From NCBI GenBank assembly GCA_029961685.1, contig JARWKL010000007.1:16563013-16627012 (forward strand): a stretch of DNA of 64,000 nt, read 5' to 3'. A program made the position numbers and the translations under genes. Shown one piece after another: positions 27,474 through 40,576 of this stretch. The stretch is from Aristolochia californica (lineage: Eukaryota > Streptophyta > Magnoliopsida > Piperales > Aristolochiaceae). Each line of letters opens with the position of its first letter. Position 1 is the stretch's first letter. The notes beneath the pieces were generated by a model. It was given only the letters and a program-made list of their open reading frames with translations. It was not told where the DNA came from and ran no database searches.

Positions 27474-28085
27474 ATGAACACAAAAGTTTGTTATCCAAGT
27501 TTTTGAAATCGTCATGCGTAACGGGCTATAATTTTGTAAGAAATGACTTAAGGGTTGGAAGTCAACACTCAGTTAAAAATCGCCCGCCTCCCACTTTTCC
27601 CGACGATTGCAAAACCTTATATATAAAAACCAAAAAGTACTTACGATCCCTAAAAAATACAGACACTCTTTGATATTATCTCTCTCTACATTTGTGCATT
27701 GTGCATTTCCATTTTAGATGTACACTTTTTTTTTACATCAAAAGTTTGAGTTTTCGCTCTCCCTTCATCCCGTAAACAGAAAAGGCAAATAGATCACAAA
27801 AAAATAAAATTTTTAATGTTGATGTGTGGAAAAAATTTAAAAGAATAACTAATGTAAATAAAAAATATTTATTCACACACCACAAATGAAAACCTTAGAT
27901 ATTCCCCCTTTTCCCGACGATATGAAAACCTTAGATATAAAAACAAAAAAGTGCTTACAATCCCTAAAAATTACAGACACTCTACAGAAATATCTCACAA
28001 CAGAATGAAAATTTTATAGTTGATGTACGGAAATAAAATTAACACAATAAAAAATGTAAATAAAAAAATTATTCATACAACACAA
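27474..28085. repeat. Scrambled zone: two truncated monomers (412 and 200 bp)
   Basis: The monomer at 27474 starts normally but at about 27510 jumps to gtcatgcgtaacgggc (normally near +300), losing about 260 bp. The next starts at 27886 and after a few bases jumps to the C-rich island. It carries the 17-bp word atgaaaaccttagatat twice, at 27886 and 27922. It then loses another stretch at about 27990, where actctacagaaa runs into tatctcacaaca. It is the most rearranged 600 bp in the window. Confidence 0.9.
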
Positions 28086-30753
28086 ATGAACTCAAAAGTT
28101 TTATTATCCAAGTTTGGGAAATTCCACTAATTTAACCCTAATAGCTTGGAATTTTTCAAGAAAGAGATTTCTACTACACCTGTTTTAAAAATGGATATGC
28201 ATGTTTGAAACATGTAAAAGATGCAAATGAGCTATGGATGCAAAGCTTTTAAAGAGAATAACAAATGCTCATTAAATTCTATAGTGAACTTGTGGTGGGA
28301 TATTTACCCTAGTCAAACATGCCATTATTTTGCCCATTTGCAAAAAGCCGACATAATAATCATAGAAGATTGTAAAGTGATTTATCATGTGTAACAGGCT
28401 ATATTTTTGTAAGAAATGACTTTTGGATTGGGAGTCAACACTCAGTTAAAAATCCCCCGCCTCCCCCTTTCCCCGAAGATTGCAAAACCTGAGATATAGA
28501 ACCGAAAAAGTGCTTACAATCCCTTAAAATTATAGGCACTCTTTGGAATTATCTCTCTCTACATTTATTCACTGTGCAATTCCGTTTTAGATGTGTACAT
28601 TTTTCTTCAATCAAAACTTCAAGTTTTTCGCTCTTTCTTCATCTCGTAAACAAAAAAGGCAAATAGATCACAACAAAATGAAAATTTTATAGTTGAAGTA
28701 CGGAAAAAATTTAAAACAATAAAAAAAGTAAATATAGAAAATTTTATCACACACCACAAGTGAACACAAAAGTTTTGTTATCCAAGATTGGGAAACTCCA
28801 CCAGTCCAACACTAATATCTTTCAATTTTACATGATGGAGACTTTTTCTACACATATTATAAAAATGGATATGCATGCTAGAAACATGTTAAAGATTCAA
28901 ATGACCTATGGATCCATAGCTTTTCAAGAGAATAACAAACGCTCATTAAATTCTCAAGTGAACGTGCGGTGGGATATTTTGCCCATTTCCAAAAAGTTGA
29001 CCAAACAATCATAGATGATTGTAAAGTGATTTGTCATGCGTAACGGGCTATATTTTTGTAAGAAATGACTTATGGATTGGAGGTCAACACTCAGTTAAAA
29101 ATCGCCCACCTCCCACTTTTCCCAATGATTGCAAAACTTTAGATAATAAAACGAAAAGGTGCCAACGATCCCTTAAAATTACAGACACTGTTTTGAATTA
29201 TCTCTCTCTACATTTGTGCATTGTACATTTACATTTTAGATGTACACTTTTTTCATAAAGAAGAACTTTGAGTTTTCGCTCTCCCTTCATCCCGTCAACA
29301 GAAAAGGCAAATAGATCACAACAAAATAAAAATTTTATAGTTGATGTGTGGAAAAAATTTAAAATAATAAATAATATAAATAAAAAATATTTATTCACAC
29401 ACCACAAATGAATACAAAAGTTTTGTTGTCCAAGTTGGGGAAATTCCATTAGTCCAACCCTAATAGCTTGGAATTTTACATGAAGGAGATTTTTTCTGCA
29501 CATGTTTTAAAAATGGATATGCATGCTTGAAACATGTTAAAGATTCAAATGACCTATGGATCCAAAGCTTTTAAGGAGAAAACAAATGCTCATTAAATTC
29601 TCAAGTGAACGTGCGGTGAGATATTTACCCGAGTCTAACAAGTTTTTATTTTGCCCATTTTCAAAAATTTGACCTAACAATCATAGATGATTGTAAAATG
29701 ATTTATCATGCGTAACGGGCTACATTTTTTTAAGAAATGACTTATGGATTGCCTTTGAACACTCAGTCAAAAATTCTCCGCCACCCATTTTTCCCGACGA
29801 TTGCAAAACCTCAGATATAAAAACAGAAAAGAGCTTACTATCCCTAAAAATTACAAACACTCTTCGGAATTATCTCTCTCTACATTTGTGCATTGTGCTT
29901 TTCCTTTTTAGATGTACACTTTTTTCTTAAATCAAAACTTTGAGTTTTTTGCTCTCCCTTCATCCCGTAAACAAAAAAGGCAAATAGATCACAACAAAAT
30001 GAAAATATTATAGTTGATGTACGGAAAAAATTTAAAACAATAAAAAAAGTTGACACAGAAATTTTTTTCACACACCACAAATGAACAGAAAAGTTTTATT
30101 ATCCAAGATTGGGAAACTCCACTTGTCCAACACTAATATCTTGGAATTTTACATGAAGGAGATTTTTTCTACACATGTTTTAAAAATAGATATGCATGTT
30201 AGAAACATGTTAAAGATTGAAAGGACCTATGGATCCAAAGCTTTTAAAGAGAATAACAAACGCTCATTAAATTCTCTAGTGAACGTGTGGTGGGATATTT
30301 GCCCGAGTCAAACAAGCAATTATTTTGCCCATTTTCAAAAAGTTGACCTAACAATCATAGATGATTGTAAAGTGATTTGTCATGCGTAACAAGCCATATT
30401 TTTGTAAGAAATGACTTGTGGATTGGAAGTCAACACTCAGTTAAAAATCGCCCGCCTCCCCCTTTTCCCGACGATTGCAAAACCTTCGATATAAAAACGA
30501 AAAAGTGCTTACGATCCCTAAAAATTACAAACACTCTTTGGAATTATCTCTCTCTAAATTTGTGCATTGTGCATTTCCATTTTAGATGTACACTTTTTTC
30601 TTAAATCAGAACTTTGAGTTTTCGCTCTTCCTTCATCCCATAAACAGAAAAGGCAAATAGATCAACACAAAATAAAAATTTTATTGTCGATGTGTGGAAA
30701 AAATTTAAAACAATAACTAATGAAAATAAAAAATATTTATTCACACACCACAA
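28086..30753. repeat. A (28086), B with 26-bp deletion (28760), C/A (29408), B (30081)
   Basis: The B at 28760 has gtgaacac instead of atgaacac. It has lost the tgcccgagtcaaacaagcc segment near 28979, between two attt/tttt runs. The third monomer is C up to the island (ctccgccaccc) and A from about +560. Confidence 0.88.
30081..30389 (+). other. 102-codon passenger ORF in a B monomer
   Basis: This is the longest ATG frame that recurs in B monomers. It runs from the anchor atg to the taa of tcatgcgtaa (+1..+309). Equivalent full-length copies are at 11444-11752, 18810-19118, 51668-51976 and 59984-60292. Most other B monomers have a TAG in cactag near +43, leaving 78 to 82 codons. A and C monomers have a TGA before aacatg, leaving 60 codons. 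The product has no signal peptide, membrane segment or motif I recognise, is lysine- and asparagine-rich, and has no promoter or splice context. I regard it as a by-product of the repeat, not a gene. Confidence 0.6.
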
Positions 30754-32764
30754 ATGAACACAAAAGTTTTGTTATCCAAGTTTGGGAAATTCCATTAGTC
30801 CAACCCTAATAGCTAGGAATTTTACATGAAAGAGATTTTTTCTACACATGTTTTAAAAATGGATATGCATGCTTGAAACATGTTAAAGATTCAAATGACC
30901 TATGGATCCAAAGCTTTTAAAGAGAATAACAAACGCTCATTAAATTCTCAAGTGAACTTGCGGTGGGATATTTGCCCGAGCCAAACATGGCATTATTTTG
31001 CCCATTTGCAAAAAGCCGACATATAATCATAGATGATTGTACAGTGATTTATCATGCGTAACGGGCTATATTTTTGTAAGAAATGACTTTTGGATTGGGA
31101 GTCAACACTCAGTTAAAAATCCCCTACCTCCCCCTTTTGCCAACGATTGCAAAACCTGAGATATAAAAACGAAAAAGTGATTGCAATCCCAAAAACTTAC
31201 AGAAACTCTTTGGAATTATCTCTCTCTACATTTGTGCATTGTGCATTTCCGTTTTAGATGTACACATTTTTCTTAAATCAAAACTTTGAGTTTTTCGCTC
31301 TCCCTTCATCATGTAAACAAAAAAGGCAAATAGATCACAACAAAATGAAAATTTTATAGTTGATGTACGGAAAAAATTTAAAACAATAAAAAAAGTGGAT
31401 AAAAAAAATTTATTCACACGCCACAAATGAACACAAAAGCTTTGTTATCCTAGTTTGGGAAACTCCACTAGGTGAACACTAATATTTTACATGAAGGTAA
31501 TTTTTTCTACACATGTTTTAAAAATGGATATACATGCAAGAAACATGTTAAAGATTCAAATGACCTATGGATCCAAAGCTTTTAAAGAGAATAACAAACG
31601 GTCATTAAATTCTCAAGTGAACGTGCGGCGGGGTATTTGCCCAAGTCAAACAAGCCATTATTTTGCCCACTTACAAAAAGTTGACCTAACAATCATAGAT
31701 GATTGTAAAGTGATTTGACATGCATAATGGGCCACATTTTTTTAAGAAATGACTTATGGATTTGAAGTCAACACTTAGTTAAAAAACGGCCGCCTCCCCT
31801 TTTTCCGGACGATTGAGAAACCTTAGATATAAAAGCGTACAAGTACTTACGATCCCTAAAAATTACAGACAATCTTTGGAATTATCTCTCTCTAAATTTG
31901 TGCATTGTGCATTTCAATTTTAAATGTACACTTTTTTCTTCAATCAGAACTTTGAGTTTTCGCTCTCCCTTCATCACGTAAACAGAAAAGGCAAATAGAT
32001 CACAACAAAATAAAAATTTTATAGTTGATGTGTGGAAAAAATTTAAAACAATAACTAATGTAAATAAAAAATATTTATTCACACACCACAAATGAACACA
32101 AAAGTTTTGTTATCCAAGTTTGGGAAATTCCAATAGTCCAACCCTAACAGCTTGAAATTTTACATGCAGGAGATTTTTTCTACACATGTTTTAAAAATGG
32201 ATATGCATGCTTGAAACATGTTAAAGATTCAAATGACCTATGGATCCAAATCTTTTAAAGTGAATAAAAAACACTCATTAAATTCTCAAGTGAACGTGCG
32301 GTGGGATATTTACCCGAGTCTAACAAGTCATTATTTTGCCCATTTTCAAACATTTGACCTAACAATCGTAGATGATTGTAAAGTGATTTATCATGCGTAA
32401 CGGGCTATATTTTTGAATGAAATGACTTATGGATTGCAATTCAACACTTAGTTGGAAATCCTCCGCCACCTATTTTTCCCGACGATTGCAAAACCAGAGA
32501 TATAAAAACTAAAAAGAGCTTACAATCCCTAAAAATTATAGACACTCTTCAGAATTACCTCTCCCTACATTTGTTCATTGTGCATTTCCATTTTAGATGT
32601 ACACTTTTTTCTTCAATCAGAACTTTGAGTTTTCGCTCTCCCTTCATCCCGTAAAAAGAAAAGGCAAATAGATCTACAAAAAATAAAAAATTTATAGTTG
32701 ATGTGTGTTAAAAATTTTAAAAAATAACTATTGAAAAAAAAAAATATTTATTCACACCCCACAA
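30754..32764. repeat. Recurrent block, copy 3: C/A (30754), short B (31427), C' (32092)
   Basis: This is the third occurrence of the three-monomer block. The short B has aacactaatattttacatg, cccaagtc and cacttacaaaaag. The C' has ccgccacctattttt, then turns to B-type at its end (gatgtgtg). Confidence 0.88.
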
Positions 32765-34111
32765 ATGAACACAAAATTTTTGTTATCCAAGTTTGGGGAA
32801 TTCCATTAGTCCAACCCTAATAGCTAGGAATTTTACATGAAGTAGGTTTTTTCTACACATGTTTTAAAAATCGATATGCATGCTTGAAACATGTTAAAGA
32901 TTCAAATGACCTATGGATCCAAAGCTTTTAAAGATAATAACAAACGCTCATTAAATTCTCAAGTGAACGTGCGGTGGGATATTTACCCGAGTAAAACATG
33001 GCATTATTTTGCCCATTTGCAAAAAGCCGACATAATAATCATAGATGATTGTAAAGTGATTTATCATGCGTAACGGGCTATATTTTTGTAACAAATGACT
33101 TTTGGATTGGGAGTCAACACTCAGTTAAAAATCCCCTACCTCCCCCTTTTGCCAACGATTGCAAAACCTGAGATATAAAAACGAAAAAGTGCTTCCAATC
33201 CCTGAAAATTACAGAAACTCTTCGGAATTATCTCTCTCTACATTTGTGCATTGTGCATTTCCTTTTTAGATGTACTCATTTATCTAAAATCAATACTTTG
33301 AGTTTTTTTCTCTCACTTCATCCCGTAAACAAAAAAGGCAAATCGATCACAAAAAAATGAATATTTTATTGGTGATGTACGGAAAAAATTTAAAACAAAA
33401 AAAAAAATTAATAAAGAAAATTTATTCACACACCACAAATGAACACAAAAGTTTTGTTATCCAAGATTGGGAAACTCCACTAGTGCAACACTAATATCTT
33501 GGAATTTTACAAGAAGGTGATTTTTTGTACACATGTTTTAAAAATGGATATGCATGCTAGAAACATTTTAAAGATCCAAAGGAGCTATGGATCCAAAGCT
33601 TGTAAAGAGAATAACAAACGCTCATTAAATTCTCAAGTGAACGTGCAGTGGGAAATTTGCCCGAGTCAAACATGCCATTATTTTACCCATTTTCAAAAAG
33701 TTGACCTAACAATCATAGATGATTGTAAAGTGATTTCTCATGCGTAATAGGCTATATTTTTTTTAAGAAATGACTTATGGATTGGAAGTCAACACTCAGT
33801 TAAAAATACCCGCCTCCCCCTTTTCCGGACGATTGCAAAACCTGAGATATAAAAACTAAAAAGAGCTTACAATCCCTAAAAATTACAGACACTCTTCGAA
33901 ATTATCTCTCTCTACATTTTTGCATTGTGCTTTTCCATTTTAGATGTACACTTTTTTCTTAAATCAAAACTTTGAGTTATCGCTCTCCCTTCATCCCGAA
34001 ATCAAAAAAGGCAAACAGCTCACAGCAAAATAAAAATTTTATAGTTGATGTGTGGAAAATATTTTAAACAATAACAAATGTAAATATAGAAAATTTATTC
34101 ACACATCACAA
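32765..34111. repeat. C/A hybrid (32765) and B/C hybrid (33439)
   Basis: The first switches from C to A between +230 and +260 (ttacccgagtaaaacatggc, then ttgcaaaaagccgac). The second is B up to about +385 and then C (aaaaactaaaaagagc, gcaaacagctcac). Together they replace one ABC cycle. Confidence 0.85.
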
Positions 34112-35190
34112 ATTAACACAAAATTTTTGTTATCCAAGTTTGGGAAATTCCCCTAGTTTAACCCTAATAGCTTGGAATTTTTCAAGAAAGAAATTTCTTC
34201 TAAGCATGTTTTAAAAATGGATAAGCGTGTTTGCAACATGTTAAAGATGCAATTGAGCTATGGATGCAAAGCTTTTAAAGAGAATAACAAACGCTCATTA
34301 AATTCTCAAGTGTACTCGCCGTGGGATATTTACCCGAGTAAAACATGCCATTGTTTTGCCCATTTTCAAAGAGTCGACATAGTAATCAGAGATGATTGTA
34401 AAGTGATTTATCATGCGTAACGGGCTATATTTTTGTAAGAAATGATTTTTGGATTGGGAGTCAACACTCAGTTAAAAATCTCCTGCCTCCCCCTTTTCCC
34501 GACGATTGCAAAACCTGAGATATAAAACCGAAAAAGTGCTTACAATCCCTAAAAATTACAGACACTCTTTGGAATTATCTCTCTCTACATTGATGGAGAT
34601 TTTTTCTACACATGTTTTAAAAATGAATATGCATGCTAGAAACATGTTAAAGATTCAAATAACCTATGGATCCAAAGCTTTTAAAGAGAATAACAAATAC
34701 TCATTAAATTCTCAAGTGAACGTGCGGTAGGATATTTGCCCGAGTCAAACAAGCCATTATTTTGCCCATTTTCAAAAAGTTGAGCTAACAATCATAGATG
34801 ATTGTAAAGTGATTTGTCATGCGTAACAGGCTATATTTTATTTAAGAAATGACTTATGGATTGGAAGTCAACACTCAGTTAAAAATCACCCGCCTCCCAC
34901 TTTTCCCGACGATTGCAAAACTTGAGATATAAAAACTAAAAAGAGCTTACAATCCCTAAAAAATACAGACACTCTTCGAAATTATCTCTCTCTACATTTT
35001 TGCATTGTGCTTTTCCAATTTAGATGTACACTTTTTTCTTAAATCAAAACTTTGAGTTTTTTCTCTCCCTTCGTCCTGAAAAAAAAAAGGCAAACAGCTC
35101 ACAGCAAAATAAAAATTTTATAGCTCAAGTGCGGAAAATATTTTAAAAAATAAAAAATGTAAATAAAGAAAATTTATTCACATAACACAA
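34112..35190. repeat. A (34112) fused by deletion to B/C hybrid, anchor lost
   Basis: The A monomer runs to tctctctctacatt near 34591 and then jumps into tgatggagattttttc, a B sequence normally near +77. About 267 bp spanning the anchor is missing. The following B part turns to C after its island (aaaaactaaaaagagc, gcaaacagctcac). Confidence 0.9.
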
Positions 35191-36538
35191 ATTAACACAA
35201 AAGTTTTGTTATCCAAGTTTGGGAAATTCCACTAGTTTAACCCTAATAGCTTGGAATTTTCCAAAAAAGAAATTTCTTCTACCCATGTTTTAAAAATTGA
35301 TATACATGTTTGAAACATGTTACTGAAGTAAATGAGCTATGGATGCAAAGATTTTAAAGAGAATAAAAAACGCTCATTAAATTCTCAAGTGAACTCACCG
35401 TGGGATATTTACCCGAGTCAAACATGCCATTATTTTGCCTATTTGCAAAAAGCCGACATAATAATCATAGATGATTGTAAAGTGATTTATCATGCATAAC
35501 GGGCTATATTTTTTTAGGAAATGACTTTTGGATAGGGAGTCAACACTCAGTTAAAAATCTCCCGCCTCCCCCTTTTCCCGACGATTGCAAAACCTGAGAT
35601 ATAAAACCGAAAAAGTGCTTACAATCCCTAAAAATTACAGACACTCTTTGGAATTATCTCTCTCTACATTTGTGCATTGTGCATTTCCGTTTTAGATGAA
35701 CACATTTATCTAAAATAAAAACTTCAATTTTTTCGCTCTCCCTTCATCCTGTAAACAAAAAATGCAAATAGATCACAACAAAATGAAAATTTTATGGTTG
35801 ATGTATGGAAAAAATTTAAAATAATAAAAAAAAGTAAATAAAGAAAATTTATTCACACACCACAAATGAACACAAAAGTTTTGTTATCCAAGATTGGGAA
35901 ACTCCACTAGTGAAACACTAATATCTATGAATTTTTCATGATGGAGATTTTTTCTACACATGTTTTAAAAATGGATATGCATGCTAGAAGCATGTTAAAG
36001 ATTCAAATGACCTATGAATCCAAAGCTTTTAATGAGAATAATAAACACTCATTAAATTCTCCAGTGAACATGAGGTGGGATATTTGCCCGAGTCAAACAA
36101 GCCATTATTTTGCCGATTTTCAAAATGTTGACCTAACAATCATCGATAATTGCAAAGTGATTTGTCAAGCGTAATGGGCTATATTTTTGTAAGAAATGAC
36201 TTATGGATTGGAAGTCAACAGTCAGTTAAAAATCGCCCGCCTCCCCCTTTTCCCATCGATTGCAAAACCTTTGATATAAAAATGAAAAAGTGCTTACGAT
36301 CCCTAAAAATTACAGGCACAGTTAGGAATTATCTCTCTCTACATTTGTGTGTTGTGCATTTCCATTTTAGATCTACACTCTTTTCTTAAATCAGAACTTT
36401 GTGTTTTCGCTCTCCCTTCATCCCGTAAACAGAAAAGGCAAATAGATCACAACAAAATAAAAATTTAATAGTTGATGTGTTGAAAAAATTAAAAACAATA
36501 ACTAATGTAAATAAAAAATATTTATTCACACACCACAA
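35191..36538. repeat. A (35191) and B (35866) pair, twin of 39232-40576
   Basis: The A copy has attaacac at its anchor and ccaaaaaagaaatttc. The B copy has private marks tgccgattttcaaaatgttg, catcgataattgc and gatgtgttgaaaaaatt. The same marks appear in the pair at 39232-40576. Confidence 0.9.
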
Positions 36539-37884
36539 ATGAACATTAAAGTTTTGTTATCGAAGTTTGGGAAATTCTACTAGTTTAACCCTAATAGCTT
36601 GGAATTTTACAAGAACGAGAGTTCTACTATACATGTTTTAACAATGGATATGCATGTTTGGAACTTGTTAAATATGCAAATGAGCTATGGATTCAAAGCT
36701 TTTAAAGAGAATAACAAACGCTCATTAAATTCTCGAGTGAACTTGCGGTGGGATATTTACCCGAGTCAAACATGCCACAATTTTGCCCATTTGCAAAAAC
36801 CTGACATAATAACCATAGATGATTGTAATGTAATTTATCAGTTGGAACGGGCAATATTTTTGTAAGAAATGAATTTTGGATTGGGAGTCAACACTCAATT
36901 AAAAATCCGTCGCCTCCACCTTTTCCCGACAATTGCAAAACCTGGGATATAAAAACGAAAAAGTGCTTACAATCCTCTAAAATTACAGACACTCTTTTGA
37001 ATTATCTCTCTCTACATTTGTGCATTGTGCATTTCCATTTTAGATGTACACATTTTTCTTAAATCAAAACTTCGAGTTTTGCGCTCTCCCTTCATCCTGT
37101 AAACAGAAAAGGCAAATTGACCACAACAAAATAAAAAATTTATAGTTGATGTGTGAAAAAAATTTAAAACAATAACTAATGTAAATAAAAAATATTTATT
37201 CACACACCACAAATGAACACAAAAGTTTCGTTATCCAAGTTTGGGTAATTCCATTAGTCCAACCCTAGTAGCTATGAATTTTACTTTAAGGAGCTCTTTT
37301 CTATACATGTTTTAAAAAAGATAAGCATGCTTGAAACATGTTAAAGATTCAAATGACTTATGGATCCAAAGCTTTTATAGAGAATAAAGAACGCTCTTTA
37401 AATTCTCAAGTGAACGTGCGATGGGATATTTGCCCGAGTCAAACAACCCATTATTTTGCCCATTTTCAAAAAGTTGACCTAACAATCATAGATGATTGTA
37501 AAGTGATTTGTCATGCGTAACGGGCTATATTTTTGTAAGAAATGACTTATGGATTGGAAGTCAACACTCAGTTAAAAATCGCCCGCCTCCCCCTTTTCCC
37601 AACGATTGCAAAACCTGAGATATAAAAACTAAAAAGAGCTTACAATCCCTAAAAATTACAGACACTCTTCGAAATTATCTCTCTCTACATTTTTGCATTG
37701 TGCTTATCCATTTTAGTTGTACACTTTTTTCTTAAATCAAAACTTTGAGTTTTCGCTCTCCTATCATCCCGAAAACAAAAAAGGCAAACAACTCACAGCA
37801 AAATAAAAATTTTATAGTTGATGTGTGGAAAATATTTTAAATAATAAAAAATGTAAATAAAGAAAATTTATTCACACAACACAA
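36539..37884. repeat. Hybrid dimer, copy 1: A/B (36539) and C/B/C (37213)
   Basis: The first monomer is A with private ctactatacatg and gtttggaacttg, and ends as B (aacagaaaaggcaaattga). Its first 40 bases (gaacattaa, ttatcgaag) do not belong to this A subtype but to the B monomer at 40577. The second starts as C with ccctagtagctatg and actttaaggagctc, is B in the middle, and C at the end (gcaaacaactcac). Confidence 0.89.
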
Positions 37885-39231
37885 ATTAACACAAAAGTTT
37901 TGTTATCCAAGTTTGGGAAATTCCACTAGTTTAACCCTAATAGCTTGGAATTTTCCAACAAAGAAATTTCTTCTACCCAGTTTTTAAAAATGGATAAGCA
38001 TGTTTGAAACATGTTAAAGATGCAAATGAGCTATGGATGCAAAGCTTTTAAAGAGAATAACAAACGCTCATTAAATTCTCGAGTGAACTGGCGGTGGGAT
38101 ATTTACCCGAGTCAAACATGCCACTATTTTGCCCATTTGCAAAAACCTGACATAATAACCATAGATGATCGTAAAGTAATTTATCAGTTGTAACGGGCAA
38201 TATTTTTGTAAGAAATGACTTTTGGATTGGGAGTCAACACTCAATTAAAAATCCCCCGCCTCCCCCTTTTCCCGACGATTGCAAAACCTGGTATATAAAA
38301 ACGAAAAAGTGCTTACAATCCTCTAAAATTACAGACACTCTTTTGAATTATCTCTCTCTACATTTGTGCATTGTGCATTTCCGTTTTAGATGTACACATT
38401 TTTCTTAAATCAAAACTTCGAGTTTTGCGCTCTCCCTTCATCCTGTAAACAGAAAAGGCAAATTGATCACAACAAAATAAAAAATTTATAGTAGATGTGT
38501 GGAAAAAATTTAAAACAATAACTAATGTAAATAAAAAATATTTATTCACACACCACAATTGAACACAAAAGTTTCGTTATCCAAGTTTGGGTAATTCCAT
38601 TAGTCCAACCCTAGTAGCTATGAATTTTACTTTAAGGAGCTCTTTTCTACACATGTTTTAAAAATGGATAAGCATGCTTGAAACATGTTAAAGATTCAAA
38701 TGACCTATGGATCCAAAGCTTTTATAGAGAATAACAAACGCTCTTTAAATTCTCAAGTGAACGTGCGGTGGGATATTTGCCCGAGTCAAACAACCCATTA
38801 TTTTGCCCATTTTCAAAAAGTTGACCTAACAATCATTGATGATTGTAAAGTGATTTGTCATGCGTAATGGGCTATATTTTTGTAAGAAATGACTTATGGA
38901 TTGGAAGTCAACACTCAGTTAAAAATCGCCCGCCTCCCGCTTTTCCCGACAATTGCAAAACCTGAGATATAAAAACTAAAAAGAGCTTACAATCCCTAAA
39001 AATTACGGACACTCTTCGAAATTATCTCTCTCTACATTTTTGCAGTCTGCTTTTCCATTTTAGATCTACACTTTTTTCTTAATTCAAAACTTTGAGTTTT
39101 TTCTCTCCCTTCATCCTGAAAACAAAAAAGGCAAACAACTCACAGCAAAATAAAAATTTTATAGTTGATGTGTGGAAAATATTTTAAACAATAACAAATG
39201 TAAATAAAGAAAATTTATTCAAATAACACAA
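37885..39231. repeat. Hybrid dimer, copy 2: A/B (37885) and C/B/C (38559)
   Basis: It has the same two hybrid monomers in the same order as 36539-37884. The second pair member is nearly identical (gtttcgttatcc, actttaaggagctc, aaacaacccatt). The A/B member shares the cactattttgcccatttgc and aaacctgac variants but has a different 5' part. Confidence 0.88.
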
Positions 39232-40576
39232 ATTAACACAAAAGTTTTGTTATCCAAGTTTGGGAATTTCCACTAGTTTAACCCTAATAGCTTGGAATTT
39301 TGCAAGAAAGAAATTTCTTCTACCCATGTTTTAAAAATGGATATGCATGTTTGAAACATGTTAAAGAATCAAATGAGCTATGGCTGCAAATCTTTTAAAG
39401 AGAATAACAAACGCTCATTAATTTTCAAGTGAACTCGCCGTGGGATATTTAGCCGAGTCAAACATGCCATTATTTTGCCCATTTGCAAAAAGCCGACATA
39501 ATAATCATAGATGATTGTAAAGTTATTTATCATGGGTAACGGGCTATATTTTCATAGGAAATGACTTTTGGATTGGGAGTCAACACTCAGTTAAAAATCT
39601 CCCGCCTCCCCCTTTTCCCGATGATTGCAAAACCGGAGATATAAAACCGAAAAAGTGCTTACAATCCATAAAAAATTACTGACACTCCTTGGAATTATCT
39701 CTCTCTATATTTGTGCATTGTGCATTTCCGTTTTAGATGTACTCATTTTTCTAAAATCAAAACTTCGATTTTTTCGCTCTCCCTTCATCCTGTAAACAAA
39801 AAATGCAAATAGATCACAACAAAATGAAAATTTTGTAGTTGATGTATGGAAAAAATTTAAAATAATAAAAAAAGTAAATAAAGAAAATTTATTCACACAC
39901 CACAAATGAACACAAAAGTTTTGTTATCCAAGATTGGGAAACTCCACTAGTCAAACACTAATATCTATGAATTTTTCCTGATGGAGGTTTTTTCTACACA
40001 TGTTTTAAAAATGGATATGCATGCTAGAAGCATGTTAAAGATTCAAATGACCTATGGATCCAAAGCTTTTACTGAGAATAACAACCACTCATTAAATTCT
40101 CAAGTGAACGTGCGGTGGGATATTTGCCGGAGTCAAACAAGCCATTATTTTGCCGATTTTCAAAATGTTGACCTAACAATCATCGATAATTGCAAAGTGA
40201 TTTGTCTTGCGTAATGGGCTATATTTTTGTAAGAAATGACTTATGGATTGGAAGTCAACACTCAGTTAAAAATGGCCCGCCTCCCCCTTTTCCCATCGAT
40301 TGCAAAACCTTCGATATAAAAATGAAAAAGTGCTTACGATCCCTAAATATTACAGACACTCTTTGGAATTATCTCTCTACATTTGTGCATTGTGTATTTC
40401 CATTTTAGATCTACACTTTTTTCTTAAATCAGAACTTTGTGTTTTCGCTCTCCCTTCATTCGGTAAACAGAAAAGGCAAATAGATCACAACAAAAGAAAA
40501 ATTTAATAGTTGATGTGTTGAAAAAATTAAAAACAATAACTAATGTAAATAAAAAATATTTATTCATACACCACAA
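39232..40576. repeat. A (39232) and B (39906) pair, twin of 35191-36538
   Basis: It shares the attaacac anchor, tgccgattttcaaaatgttg, catcgataattgc and gatgtgttgaaaaaatt with the earlier pair. It is followed by two extra monomers that the earlier pair lacks. Confidence 0.9.

Noticed and set aside
34112..34591. ~26-bp deletions in several unrelated monomers as a sign of an internal 26-bp subrepeat
   Set aside because: The deletions at 528, 18496 and 28979 remove different sequences and I see no 26-bp periodicity in the monomer, so the similar size is probably coincidence.
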